DNA of 13,257 nt from Oscillospiraceae bacterium (GTDB lineage: Bacteria; Bacillota; Clostridia; Oscillospirales; Oscillospiraceae), in assembly GCA_017480395.1 (NCBI GenBank), contig JAFVAS010000204.1:1-13257 (forward strand), read 5' to 3'. This document shows, piece by piece, positions 1 to 7,575 of the stretch. A program made the position numbers and the translations under genes. Each line of letters begins with the position of its first letter. Position 1 is the stretch's first letter. The notes under the pieces were generated by a model, which ran no database searches, was not told the origin of the DNA, and was given only the letters and a program-made list of their open reading frames with translations.

Positions 1-2
1 GA

Positions 3-8
3 TATAAT
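3..8 (+). promoter_or_regulatory. Putative -10 box for the C11 peptidase gene
   Basis: A perfect TATAAT lies 53 bases before the peptidase start codon. The -35 element would fall outside the window, so only half of the promoter can be seen. Confidence 0.5.
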
Positions 9-61
9 AGAATCAAATCAAAGGGATTGCATTTCTTCACACAGCGTAGGGGAGGAACGAT

Positions 62-2536
62 ATGGACAACAGACTGCAGGGCCGGGAAAAGCACGTCACC
101 GGCCAGGGAAAGGACATCAAAAAGCGCGGCGAGGGGCTGGGCTCCGGCCCGGCGGGCCGCGCCGACGGCTATCAGGGCAGACAGCAGTCCGAAGGCCGCT
201 CCACCGGGACAGGGGGCTCGAAGGGCACCCGCGCCGGAGGAGGCCGCAGCCCGCTGATTCTGATTCTGCTGGCGGTGCTGCTGCTGGGCGGCGGCGGCGC
301 GGGCCTCAGCGGTCTGCTGGGCGGCGGAGGAGACAGCACAGGCAGCTCCTACGTCAGCACCCCGGCGGACACCGCCGCCCCCGCCGCGCCCTCCGGCAAC
401 ACCGGCACGGGAAGCGGCACCTCCGTTTCCTCCGGCGATCTGACCGGCGGACTTGCCAGCCTCTTCGGGGGCAGCAGCTGGCTGAGCGGCAGCTCCGTCT
501 CCACCGGCTGGACACAGCCGGCCAACACCGGCAAGCTGAGCACCACCGTGGCCCAGGGGGCCAGGGAAAAGCGCACCCAGCTGCTGGGCGGCGGACGGGA
601 CACGGTGACTATCATGGTCTACATGTGCGGCACCGACCTGGAGTCCCGCAGCGGCATGGCCAGCTCTGATTTGCAGGAGATGCTGAACGCCACCGTGGGG
701 GACAAGATCAACCTGATCGTCTACACCGGCGGCTGCAAGGGCTGGAAAAACAACACCGTCAGCAGCAGCGTCAACCAGATCTACCAGATCCAGAACGGAA
801 AGCTGCGCTGCCTGGTGGACAACGACGGGGCCAAGGCCATGACCAGCCCCTCCACCCTGAGCGGCTTCATCCAGTACTGCGCCAAGAATTTCCCTGCCAG
901 CCGCAACGAGCTGATCCTCTGGGATCACGGCGGAGGCTCCCTGAGCGGCTACGGCTATGACGAGAAGTACGCCTCCTCCGGCTCCATGAACCTGCGGGGC
1001 ATCAATGAGGCGCTGAAAAACGGCGGCGTGAGCTTCGATTTCATCGGCTTTGACGCCTGCCTGATGGCCACGCTGGAGACCGCCCTGATGCTGGACGATT
1101 ACGCCGACTACCTGATCGCCTCCGAGGAGACGGAGCCCGGTGTGGGCTGGTATTACACCGACTGGCTCACCCAGCTCTCAGACAATCCCTCCATGCCCAC
1201 CGTGGAGCTGGGCAAGAGCATTGTGGACAGCTTTGTCACCTACTGCGCCCAGAAGTGCCCCGGCCAGAAGACCACTCTCTCGGTGGTGGATCTGGCGGAG
1301 CTGAGCGCCACCACCCCGGAGAAGCTGCAGCAGTTCGCCGCCGGGACCAGCGCGCTGATGCAGGGCGACCAGTACCAGACGGTGGCCACCGCCCGCAGCG
1401 GCGCCCGGGAGTTCGCCTCCTCCAGCCAGATCGACCAGGTGGATCTGGCCCACCTGGCCTATAATTTGGGCACCGACGAGGGCAAGGCCCTGGCCGACGC
1501 CCTCCTGGGGGCGGTGAAGTATAACCGCACCTCCTCCGACATGACCAACGCCTATGGCCTGTCCATCTACTTCCCTTACCAGAAGACCAGCAAGGTGGAC
1601 AGCGCCGTCTCCACCTATGCGGCCATCGGCATGGACAGCGATTACGCCCGCTGCATTCAGCAGTTTGCCAGCATGGAGACCGCCGGTCAGGCCGTCTCCG
1701 GCGGCGCGGCCTCCCCCTTCGCCTCCCTGTTCGGAGGCGGCACCTCCAGCAGCAGCGGCCAGATGGGGGCGGAGGCTATCTCCTCCCTGCTGAACAGCCT
1801 GCTGGGCGGCAGCCTCGGCGGCGTGGAGGGCCTGGACGGGAGCAACTCCGGCTTCCTGGGCCGCTCCCTGGACGTGGAGCAGGCGGCGGCCTATCTGGCC
1901 GACCACCAGTTTGACGCCAGCCAGCTGGTCTGGAGCCAGTCCGACGGCGTCACCCAGATGCTGCTCTCCGAGGAGCAATGGAGCCTGGTGCACGACCTGG
2001 AGCTCAACGTGTTCTACGACGACGGCGAGGGCTATATCGACCTGGGCCTGGACAACGTGTTCTCCTTCACCGAGGCGGGCGGCCTGCTGGGCGAGTTCGA
2101 CGGCACCTGGCTCGCCATCGACGACCAGCCCGTGGCCTACTACTACACCGACACCGTCTACGAGGGCGACAATTACGCCATCACCGGGCGGGTGCCGGTG
2201 CTGCTGAACGGCGAGCGGGCCGACCTGCTGCTGGTCTTTGACACCGACCACCCCGAGGGCGTCATCGCCGGGGCGCGGTATGACTATGTGAACGGCGAGA
2301 CGGAGACGGTGGCCAAGTCGCTGACGGAGCTGGAGGAGGGCGACGAGATCCAGTTCGTGTGCGACTACTACCGCTACGACGGCACCTATGAGAACAGCTA
2401 TCTGCTGGGCGACACGCTGACCTACACCGGCGACCACCAGATCAGCAACGTCTATATCGACGCCGATCAGGCGGTGGCGAGCTATCTCTTCACTGACCTC
2501 TACTGCCAGGAGTACTGGACGCCGGCCATCCCCTGA
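62..2536 (+). CDS. Membrane-anchored clostripain-related (C11 family) cysteine peptidase
   Basis: This 824-residue protein is a predicted extracellular Arg/Lys-directed cysteine endopeptidase held on the membrane. A basic, Gly-rich cytoplasmic tail (residues 1-62) is followed by one membrane segment (about 63-86) and a Ser/Thr/Gly/Ala-rich linker (about 87-178). The C11 catalytic domain starts near 180 (VTIMVYMCGTDLES). The dyad is visible as His289 in WDHGGG and Cys333 in FDACLM. A second low-complexity Gly/Ser stretch (about 540-598) separates it from an acidic C-terminal region (600-824) of unknown role. There is no cleavable signal peptide; the segment looks like an uncleaved anchor. The start is supported by AGGGGAGG at 48-55, six bases before the ATG. 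C11 enzymes usually self-process; no cut site can be assigned here. Host-protein degradation or envelope maturation are both possible roles. The family call is firm; substrate unknown. Confidence 0.9.
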   Translation: MDNRLQGREKHVTGQGKDIKKRGEGLGSGPAGRADGYQGRQQSEGRSTGTGGSKGTRAGGGRSPLILILLAVLLLGGGGAGLSGLLGGGGDSTGSSYVSTPADTAAPAAPSGNTGTGSGTSVSSGDLTGGLASLFGGSSWLSGSSVSTGWTQPANTGKLSTTVAQGAREKRTQLLGGGRDTVTIMVYMCGTDLESRSGMASSDLQEMLNATVGDKINLIVYTGGCKGWKNNTVSSSVNQIYQIQNGKLRCLVDNDGAKAMTSPSTLSGFIQYCAKNFPASRNELILWDHGGGSLSGYGYDEKYASSGSMNLRGINEALKNGGVSFDFIGFDACLMATLETALMLDDYADYLIASEETEPGVGWYYTDWLTQLSDNPSMPTVELGKSIVDSFVTYCAQKCPGQKTTLSVVDLAELSATTPEKLQQFAAGTSALMQGDQYQTVATARSGAREFASSSQIDQVDLAHLAYNLGTDEGKALADALLGAVKYNRTSSDMTNAYGLSIYFPYQKTSKVDSAVSTYAAIGMDSDYARCIQQFASMETAGQAVSGGAASPFASLFGGGTSSSSGQMGAEAISSLLNSLLGGSLGGVEGLDGSNSGFLGRSLDVEQAAAYLADHQFDASQLVWSQSDGVTQMLLSEEQWSLVHDLELNVFYDDGEGYIDLGLDNVFSFTEAGGLLGEFDGTWLAIDDQPVAYYYTDTVYEGDNYAITGRVPVLLNGERADLLLVFDTDHPEGVIAGARYDYVNGETETVAKSLTELEEGDEIQFVCDYYRYDGTYENSYLLGDTLTYTGDHQISNVYIDADQAVASYLFTDLYCQEYWTPAIP

Positions 2537-2558
2537 TGGTTCTTTTATCCCAACAGAT

Positions 2559-2598
2559 GCACCCCGATCGGAGACCTCCGACCGGGGTGCGTGTTTTT
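2559..2598 (+). terminator. Intrinsic terminator of the C11 peptidase gene
   Basis: A 15-base-pair stem with one mismatch (2559-2573 with 2576-2590, GC-rich) is followed by GTGTTTTT. It begins 22 bases after the peptidase stop codon. Confidence 0.9.
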
Positions 2599-2619
2599 CC
2601 CGCTTCGCGGGATATTTTT
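2599..2619 (+). terminator. Second, tandem short terminator
   Basis: CCCGC-TTC-GCGGG followed directly by ATATTTTT forms a compact hairpin with a U-tract immediately behind the first terminator. It probably acts as a back-up that isolates the AraC-type regulator gene from readthrough. Confidence 0.65.
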
Positions 2620-2620
2620 C

Positions 2621-2649
2621 TTGAAATCGGGGAAAAGATGCTGTACCCT
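2621..2649 (+). promoter_or_regulatory. Putative promoter of the AraC-family regulator
   Basis: TTGAAA (2621-2626) and TACCCT (2644-2649) are 17 bases apart, just after the tandem terminators and 22 bases before the start codon. The -10 is a weak match, which could suit an activated promoter, and the leader would be very short. Confidence 0.4.
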
Positions 2650-2671
2650 AGGGGGGAAAGGACGTGAGACC

Positions 2672-3505
2672 ATGGCTGTCAATCCCGACTCCGCGGATAA
2701 GCGGGGTTATCTGGAGGAGCCCTTCCGGCTGTTCCGTCTGAAGGGGGTGGAGCGCGCGGAAATCCCCTATCACTACCACGAGTTTCACAAGCTGATCCTG
2801 TTTCTCTCCGGGGGGCTGACCTACCTGGTGGAGGGGAGGGGGTATCAGATGCGGCCGGGAGAGATGCTGCTGGTGCCCGCCCACGCCATCCATCAGCCGG
2901 TGATCTCCCCCAGCGCGCCCTACGCCCGCACCATCCTCTGGATTCAGCCCCAGGCCCTGGAGGAGCAGGGGCTGGGGGTGTGCTTTGCGCGGTGCCGGGC
3001 CCAGAACGCCTATCTGCTGGGGCGGGACCGCTATGACCGGGAGAAGCTGCAGGGGCTGCTCTCCGCCCTGGAAGAGAGCGCCAGGGGGGAGCAGTTCGGG
3101 GACGAGGCGCTGTCCCGGGCGCTGTTTGTGGAGCTGATGGTGGCGGTGAACCGGGCGGTGCTGTCCAGCGAGCCGGAGCAGCGGGAGCGGGCGGCCCGGC
3201 AGGACCCGAAGATCGACGAGATTCTGGACTATATCAACGCCAACCTGGCCCAGGATCTGAGCGTGGACGCCCTCTCCGAGCGGTTTTACCTCAGTCGGAG
3301 CTGGCTGATGCACCGCTTCAAGGACATCACCGGCTGCCCGGTGCATCAGTATGTACTGCAAAAGAGGCTGATCTGCGCGGCCCAGCTGCTGCGCCGGGGG
3401 GAGAGCGTGGGGGAGGCCGTCCGCCTGAGCGGATTTGCCGACTACTCCGCCTTCCTGCGGGCGTTCCGCCGGGCCTACGGCGTCTCCCCCCGGGAGTATC
3501 GGTAG
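2672..3505 (+). CDS. AraC family transcriptional regulator with cupin sensor domain
   Basis: A 277-residue one-component regulator of usual length. The N-terminal half (about 20-100) is a cupin/AraC-binding domain, with a His-rich strand (YHYHEFHKL, 33-41) and the typical RPGEMLLVPAHAIHQP segment (61-76) expected to sense a small ligand. The C-terminal half (about 179-277) has two helix-turn-helix motifs: SVDALSERFYLSRSWLMHRF, and a second ending in the family signature FADYSAFLRAFRRAYGVSPREYR (255-277). The chosen ATG is preceded by GGGGGGAAAGG (2651-2662); the frame stays open upstream to 2591, but that would run into the terminator. It is insulated from the peptidase gene by two terminators and is convergent with the pyrophosphatase gene. 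The regulon is unknown: no metabolic gene is co-transcribed with it. Confidence 0.92.
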   Translation: MAVNPDSADKRGYLEEPFRLFRLKGVERAEIPYHYHEFHKLILFLSGGLTYLVEGRGYQMRPGEMLLVPAHAIHQPVISPSAPYARTILWIQPQALEEQGLGVCFARCRAQNAYLLGRDRYDREKLQGLLSALEESARGEQFGDEALSRALFVELMVAVNRAVLSSEPEQRERAARQDPKIDEILDYINANLAQDLSVDALSERFYLSRSWLMHRFKDITGCPVHQYVLQKRLICAAQLLRRGESVGEAVRLSGFADYSAFLRAFRRAYGVSPREYR

Positions 3506-3544
3506 AAAAAGTGCGGCCCGAACCGTTTGCCGGTTCGGGCCGCA
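3506..3544 (-). terminator. Intrinsic terminator of the pyrophosphatase gene
   Basis: A perfect 14-base-pair stem (3512-3525 with 3531-3544, five-base loop) begins 21 bases after the pyrophosphatase stop. On the minus strand it is followed by a TTTTT tract (complement of 3506-3510). On the plus strand no T-run follows the hairpin, so it would stop transcription of the AraC-type gene less well. Confidence 0.85.
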
Positions 3545-3565
3545 TCCTGTATCTGGGTTGGAATA

Positions 3566-5176
3566 TTACCCCCACAGGGCGGTCAGCATGGGGATGATCT
3601 GCTTCTTCCGGGACATGACCCCGGGGAGGAAGAGGCGGTTGTCCTGGGGCGTCGAGGAGAAGGCCTGCTGAATCACGTCGTCGTCGCCGATATAGAGCAG
3701 GTGCGTCCCCTCCAGCAGCACGTCGGTGATCATCAGCAGCACCATGTCGAAGGATTCCTCCTCATACACGGTGCGCATCTCCGCGAGAAATTCGTCGCTG
3801 CGGGCCAGCAACTGGGAGGAGTCACCGCAGGTGATCTGGCTGACCGCGATGTTCTGGCCGGAGATGTGGAACTCCTTGTAGTCGGTTTTGAAGATCTCCC
3901 GGGCGGATTTGTCGTCTCCCGCGCTGGAAAACAGGGACTTTCCCAGCTCCTCCAGGGATACCTGGGCGACCCGGGCCAGCCGCTCCGCCATGGCGATGTC
4001 CCGCTTGGTGCAGGTGGGGGATTTGAAGAGCACGGTGTCGGACAGGATCGCCCCGGCCATCAGCCCCGCCATGCTGGGGGAGGGCACCACGCCGTTTTCC
4101 TGATACATGGAGGCCAGAATGGTGTTGGTGCTGCCCACGGGCTCGTTGCGCACCCGGATGGGCTGGGCCGTCTGAATGTCCGCCAGGCGGTGGTGGTCGA
4201 TGATCTCCAGGATCTCCGCCTGCTCCAGGCCGGGGACCGACTGGGCCGCCTCGTTGTGATCCACCAGCACCAGGCGCTTGCGGTTGGGGCGCAGCAGGTG
4301 GAACCGGGCCAGGGAGCCCACAACCCGGTCGGATTCATCCAGAATGGGATAGCTGCGGTAGCGGCTCTTCAGCAGGGTCTCCCGTACGTCGTCCAGGTAG
4401 TCGGTCAGATGGAAGGAGACGATGTCCGTATCGTGGCAGATCCGCGCCACGGGGAGGGCCTGGTAGAGCAGCCGGGAGACGTTCCGGGCGCTCATCGGGG
4501 TGGAGACGATGCAGGTTCCGGTGTCGCACTCCGCCCACTCCGGCTTCAGGTCCGCCCGGCAGAGGATCACGCAGTGGACGCCGCTGCGGATCGCCCGCTC
4601 GATCTCCTCCGGCTGATTGCCGCAGATCAGGATGCGATCCGGGCTGGACAGGGCGGGATCGTCGAAGTTCTGGGGCAGCGCCAGCTGCACCTCGCCGGAG
4701 ACGGTGTCTGTCTCCACATAGAACTCGTTGACCAGCTTGCCCTCCAGCACGCTGACCAGATTGAACAGGGGCAGCGCGTCGATGCGGTGATCGTTGATGG
4801 TGCGCATGTTGTAGTCGGCGATGTCCCCCGTGGAGAGCATTCCGTGCAGGGTTCCGTCCTCCTTCACGATGGGGATGGAGTCGAGGCGCCCTTCGTTGAT
4901 GGTGCGCCAGGCGAAGTCGATGGTGACGGAGGCGGTCAGCGCCGGTGGGCGGTCATAGTCCAGGTCGCGCACCTGGGTGTTCATGTTGTGGATGAGCGGC
5001 GGGGCCTCAAAGTGGAAGCGCTCCAGCAGCCGCTGGGTCTCGTCATTCACCGCGCCGATGCGCACGGCGGTGTATTCCCGGTCACCCAGGGCGTGGCGCA
5101 GGTTCGCGTAGGCCATGGCCGCGACGATCGCGTCCGTATCCGGGTTGCGGTGCCCGGTCACATAAATTTCATTCAC
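3566..5176 (-). CDS. Manganese-dependent inorganic pyrophosphatase with regulatory CBS-DRTGG insert (family II, DHH)
   Basis: This cytoplasmic enzyme hydrolyses pyrophosphate to two phosphates and so pulls biosynthetic reactions forward. The 536 residues contain a split DHH domain with GHRNPDTDA (8-16), VDHNE (305-309), IIDHH (325-329) and Asp380 (ILSDT) as metal ligands, and a DHHA2 domain with the SRKKQ signature (522-526). Between about 70 and 295 sit CBS, DRTGG-like and second CBS modules. In characterised relatives this insert binds AMP/ADP (inhibitory), and forms with DRTGG bind diadenosine polyphosphates (activating). The length fits the DRTGG-containing type (about 540-550) rather than the shorter CBS-only type. 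The start is a GTG with AGGGAG five bases upstream; residues encoded farther upstream are not family-like. It appears monocistronic and divergent from the flavoenzyme gene. Confidence 0.93.
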   Translation of the reverse strand: MNEIYVTGHRNPDTDAIVAAMAYANLRHALGDREYTAVRIGAVNDETQRLLERFHFEAPPLIHNMNTQVRDLDYDRPPALTASVTIDFAWRTINEGRLDSIPIVKEDGTLHGMLSTGDIADYNMRTINDHRIDALPLFNLVSVLEGKLVNEFYVETDTVSGEVQLALPQNFDDPALSSPDRILICGNQPEEIERAIRSGVHCVILCRADLKPEWAECDTGTCIVSTPMSARNVSRLLYQALPVARICHDTDIVSFHLTDYLDDVRETLLKSRYRSYPILDESDRVVGSLARFHLLRPNRKRLVLVDHNEAAQSVPGLEQAEILEIIDHHRLADIQTAQPIRVRNEPVGSTNTILASMYQENGVVPSPSMAGLMAGAILSDTVLFKSPTCTKRDIAMAERLARVAQVSLEELGKSLFSSAGDDKSAREIFKTDYKEFHISGQNIAVSQITCGDSSQLLARSDEFLAEMRTVYEEESFDMVLLMITDVLLEGTHLLYIGDDDVIQQAFSSTPQDNRLFLPGVMSRKKQIIPMLTALWG

Positions 5177-5181
5177 GGTAT

Positions 5182-5187
5182 CTCCCT
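5182..5187 (-). promoter_or_regulatory. Ribosome binding site deciding the GTG start of the pyrophosphatase
   Basis: On the minus strand AGGGAG is followed by five bases (ATACC) and GTG. The next codons give NEIYVTGHRNPDTDA, the normal N-terminus of this family, so GTG at 5176 is preferred over the ATG at 5230. Confidence 0.75.
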
Positions 5188-5237
5188 CATCTGTCGTGCG
5201 GATAAACTGGAAAGGTTGGGCTTGCAGCATTCACGAT

Positions 5238-5266
5238 ACCATACCATTGCGCGAAAGTCGAGTAAA
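5238..5266 (-). promoter_or_regulatory. Putative promoter of the pyrophosphatase gene
   Basis: On the minus strand TTTACT (5266-5261) and TATGGT (5243-5238) are spaced by 17 bases, with a TG extension one base before the -10 (TGGTATGGT). Both hexamers match consensus at 4 of 6 positions. Confidence 0.45.
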
Positions 5267-5354
5267 ATCTTGCCGTCAAAACAGAGAAACGCCGGTGGAG
5301 GCATGTCGGGACACGGTGCGCATCGGGGCGTGGGAACGGACGCGGCGCAAATCG

Positions 5355-5383
5355 TTGATTCGGGGGCCGGAATCCTGTATACT
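5355..5383 (+). promoter_or_regulatory. Promoter of the enoate-reductase-type gene
   Basis: TTGATT (5355-5360) and TATACT (5378-5383) with a 17-base spacer give a strong sigma-A-like promoter about 87 bases before the chosen start codon. The spacer carries an inverted repeat, GATTC-N8-GAATC (5357-5374). Confidence 0.6.
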
Positions 5384-5424
5384 GATAGGAGACAGCTCCG
5401 CCGCTGTGCGGGAGGCATTTGATT

Positions 5425-5460
5425 GCTTTGCGCAAGGGGAACGCTTTGCGAAAGGGAAGG
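5425..5460 (+). repeat. Tandem 18-base direct repeat in the leader of the flavoenzyme gene
   Basis: Units 5425-5442 and 5443-5460 both start with GCTTTGCG and end in purine-rich, Shine-Dalgarno-like sequence; 14 of 18 positions are identical. The period is a multiple of three, so translation from the TTG at 5419 would give a doubled ALRKGN/ALRKGR peptide. Confidence 0.75.
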
Positions 5461-5469
5461 ATGACCGAA

Positions 5470-7440
5470 ATGAACGATTACAGATATGCCCACCTGATGG
5501 CGCCGCTTCCCATCCGGGATCTGATCCTGAAAAACCGGATGCTGGCCACCTGCTGCCTGCCCCACTTCCTCCAGGGGCCGGAGACATTCCCCTCCGAATC
5601 CATCCTGGCCTTCGTGGAGGGGATCGCCAAGGCCGGCGCCGCCATCGTCACCATCCCCGACCGGTTTGACAACACCCGCATGGTGCCCATGGAGGACGTG
5701 AAGCGGGGGCCCTGCTGGGATCCCCAGGATCCCAGCGTGGACAACTACCTTTCCCAGCTCTGCGAGGCGGTGCATTTTCAGGGCTCCTACATCACCGCCC
5801 AGCTCTCCAAATTCCACTCCATCCCCCGGGACGTGGGGGTCTACGACCACGAGGAGGTGCCCGGCCCCAAAATGATGACCGGGCTGGAGCCGCCCCCACC
5901 CCCGATGCCGGTGAAGGCCATCACCCGGGAGCAGATGGATCTGCTCTCCGACGAGATCGTCTCCCGGGCCAAGTACTATCAGAGTGTCGGCTTTGACGGC
6001 ATCGTGCTCCACTGCGCCTACGCCTACAACGTGCTGGCCAAGTTCCTGCCCGCCTCCACCAACCTGCGCACCGACGAGTTCGGCGGGTGCATTGAGAATC
6101 GGGCGAAATTCCCCCTCTCCGTGGTGCGGCGGGTGCGGGAGGCCTGCGGCGGCGGCTTTTACATCGAGATGCAGATGAGCGGCGACTGCATGCCCGAGGA
6201 GGAGCTGGTGCGCTTTGCCCATCTGTGCGAGGGCCTGGTGGACGTGCTCCACATCCGGCTGATGGACATGGACGGCTCCCACGCCTCCACCTTCAGCTAC
6301 GACGGCGTCAGCATGCCAAAATCCGCCAGGTATGCCGAGCGCATCAAGCGCTCCGGGGCCAAGGTGCTGGTGGCCCCCAACGGCGGGTTCCACGACCCGG
6401 ATCGGAACGAGCGGCTCATCGCCGAGGGGAAGACCGACCTGATCGCCCTGGCCCGGCCCTTCATCTGCGACCCGGACTATGGCCGCAAAATTCAGGAGGA
6501 GCGGGCGGAGGACATTATTCCCTGCCTCTACTGCAATAAATGCCATCACAACCTGCCCGGTCAATGGGCCTCCGGCTGTCGGCTCAACCCGGTGATGGGG
6601 ATCGCCCACCGGATCGGGCCCATGACGGACACCGCCTCCGGGCGCAGCAAGCGGGTGGCCATCATCGGCGGCGGTCCCGCCGGGATGCGGGCGGCACTGA
6701 TGGCGGCGGAGCGGGGCCATCAGGTGACGCTGTATGAGCGCTCCGGTGCCCTGGGCGGCCAGCTGCGCCACGCCGATTATGCCGCCTTCAAGTGGGCGCT
6801 GCGCAACTACAAGGATTATCTGATCGACCAACTGGACAGACGGGACAATGTTCAGATTCTGCTGAACACTCCGGCCCAGCCGGAGGACATCGCGGCCCAA
6901 AGCTTTGACGCCGTGATTGCGGCCTGCGGCGCTTCCCCCGCGGTGCCGCCCATCCCCGGGGTGGAGACCACCCCCTGTTGGCTGGCCCCCGCCGTCTTTG
7001 GACATGAGGCGGAGCTGGGAGACCGGGTGGTGGTCATCGGCGGCTCCGAGACCGGCGTGGAGACGGGGATGTATCTGGCGGAGGCCGGGCACACGGTGAC
7101 GGTGCTCACCCGGAGCAAATACCTGGCCAGGGACGGCTGGAGCGTCCACGCCTACTCCCTGATGAAGCGCCGCTGGGAGGACAACCCCAGCTTCACCGGC
7201 CTGACAGAGGTGGTCACCCGGGCGATTGCCCCCGGGGCGGTCACCATTCTCCAGGACGGCGAGGAGCGTACGCTGGAATGCGATGCAATCGTCCTCTCCG
7301 GCGGCGTGAAGAGCAACCGGGAGGAGGCCCTCCGGTTCAGCGGCTGTGCCCGGCAGTTTTTCGTGATCGGCGACTGCGGCAAGGCGGAGAACCTGCAGCA
7401 CTGCAACCGCTCCGCCCTGGCGGCGGTGTCCAAGCTGTGA
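5470..7440 (+). CDS. NADH:flavin oxidoreductase / 2-enoate reductase family protein (FMN, Fe-S, FAD)
   Basis: A predicted cytoplasmic ene-reductase of 656 residues. An Old Yellow Enzyme TIM barrel (about 1-345) includes LILKNRMLATC (18-28), HCAYAYNVLAKFLPAS with Tyr186 at the place of the catalytic Tyr of 2,4-dienoyl-CoA reductase, and the signature NLRTDEFGG. Cys352, Cys355, Cys358 and Cys370 form an iron-sulfur motif with C-x2-C-x2-C-x11-C spacing. An FAD-binding fold follows (IIGGGPAG, 398-405), then an NAD(P)H motif (VVIGGSETGVETG, 521-533) and a C-terminal FAD segment (FFVIGDCG, 631-638). The architecture is that of FadH, BaiCD/BaiH, cinnamate reductase and trimethylamine dehydrogenase; the substrate cannot be read from sequence. 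ATG 5470 is chosen because AAGGGAAGG lies nine bases upstream; ATG 5461 and TTG 5419 are in frame. No partner enzymes are adjacent. Confidence 0.88.
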   Translation: MNDYRYAHLMAPLPIRDLILKNRMLATCCLPHFLQGPETFPSESILAFVEGIAKAGAAIVTIPDRFDNTRMVPMEDVKRGPCWDPQDPSVDNYLSQLCEAVHFQGSYITAQLSKFHSIPRDVGVYDHEEVPGPKMMTGLEPPPPPMPVKAITREQMDLLSDEIVSRAKYYQSVGFDGIVLHCAYAYNVLAKFLPASTNLRTDEFGGCIENRAKFPLSVVRRVREACGGGFYIEMQMSGDCMPEEELVRFAHLCEGLVDVLHIRLMDMDGSHASTFSYDGVSMPKSARYAERIKRSGAKVLVAPNGGFHDPDRNERLIAEGKTDLIALARPFICDPDYGRKIQEERAEDIIPCLYCNKCHHNLPGQWASGCRLNPVMGIAHRIGPMTDTASGRSKRVAIIGGGPAGMRAALMAAERGHQVTLYERSGALGGQLRHADYAAFKWALRNYKDYLIDQLDRRDNVQILLNTPAQPEDIAAQSFDAVIAACGASPAVPPIPGVETTPCWLAPAVFGHEAELGDRVVVIGGSETGVETGMYLAEAGHTVTVLTRSKYLARDGWSVHAYSLMKRRWEDNPSFTGLTEVVTRAIAPGAVTILQDGEERTLECDAIVLSGGVKSNREEALRFSGCARQFFVIGDCGKAENLQHCNRSALAAVSKL

Positions 7441-7487
7441 GGCCCGTCCCCGTGCGTAAGCGGCGGGGGCAGGGCCAACCGTCAAAC

Positions 7488-7520
7488 AAAAGCGCATGGG
7501 GTGAAGCCCCATGCGCTTTT
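7488..7520 (+). terminator. Bidirectional terminator between the flavoenzyme and sortase genes
   Basis: AGCGCATGGGG (7491-7501) pairs perfectly with CCCCATGCGCT (7507-7517) across a TGAAG loop. An A-run precedes and a T-run follows, so it can end both the plus-strand flavoenzyme transcript and the minus-strand sortase operon. A weaker imperfect GC-rich hairpin lies just upstream (about 7443-7475). Confidence 0.9.
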
Positions 7521-7575
7521 TACGTCCCCTTCATGATACATTGCCGCTGGGATGGCTTGAAGATGGCCCGCCCGT

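Noticed and set aside
1178..2437. Minus-strand open frame inside the C11 peptidase gene
   Set aside because: Composition bias shadow; the plus strand carries the catalytic motifs and a continuous 824-codon frame.
2591..2671. Upstream in-frame start for the AraC-type regulator
   Set aside because: It begins within the terminator of the preceding gene, and the ATG at 2672 has a strong ribosome binding site.
3527..5422. Long plus-strand open frame opposite the pyrophosphatase gene
   Set aside because: It is antisense to a gene with complete catalytic motifs, its composition is that of a codon-bias shadow, and it has no ribosome binding site.
5173..7512. Very long open frame on the minus strand opposite the flavoenzyme gene
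   Set aside because: It mirrors the high-GC third codon positions of a well-supported gene, shows no domain motifs, is rich in low-complexity Gly/His/Val, and runs through a terminator and two promoters.
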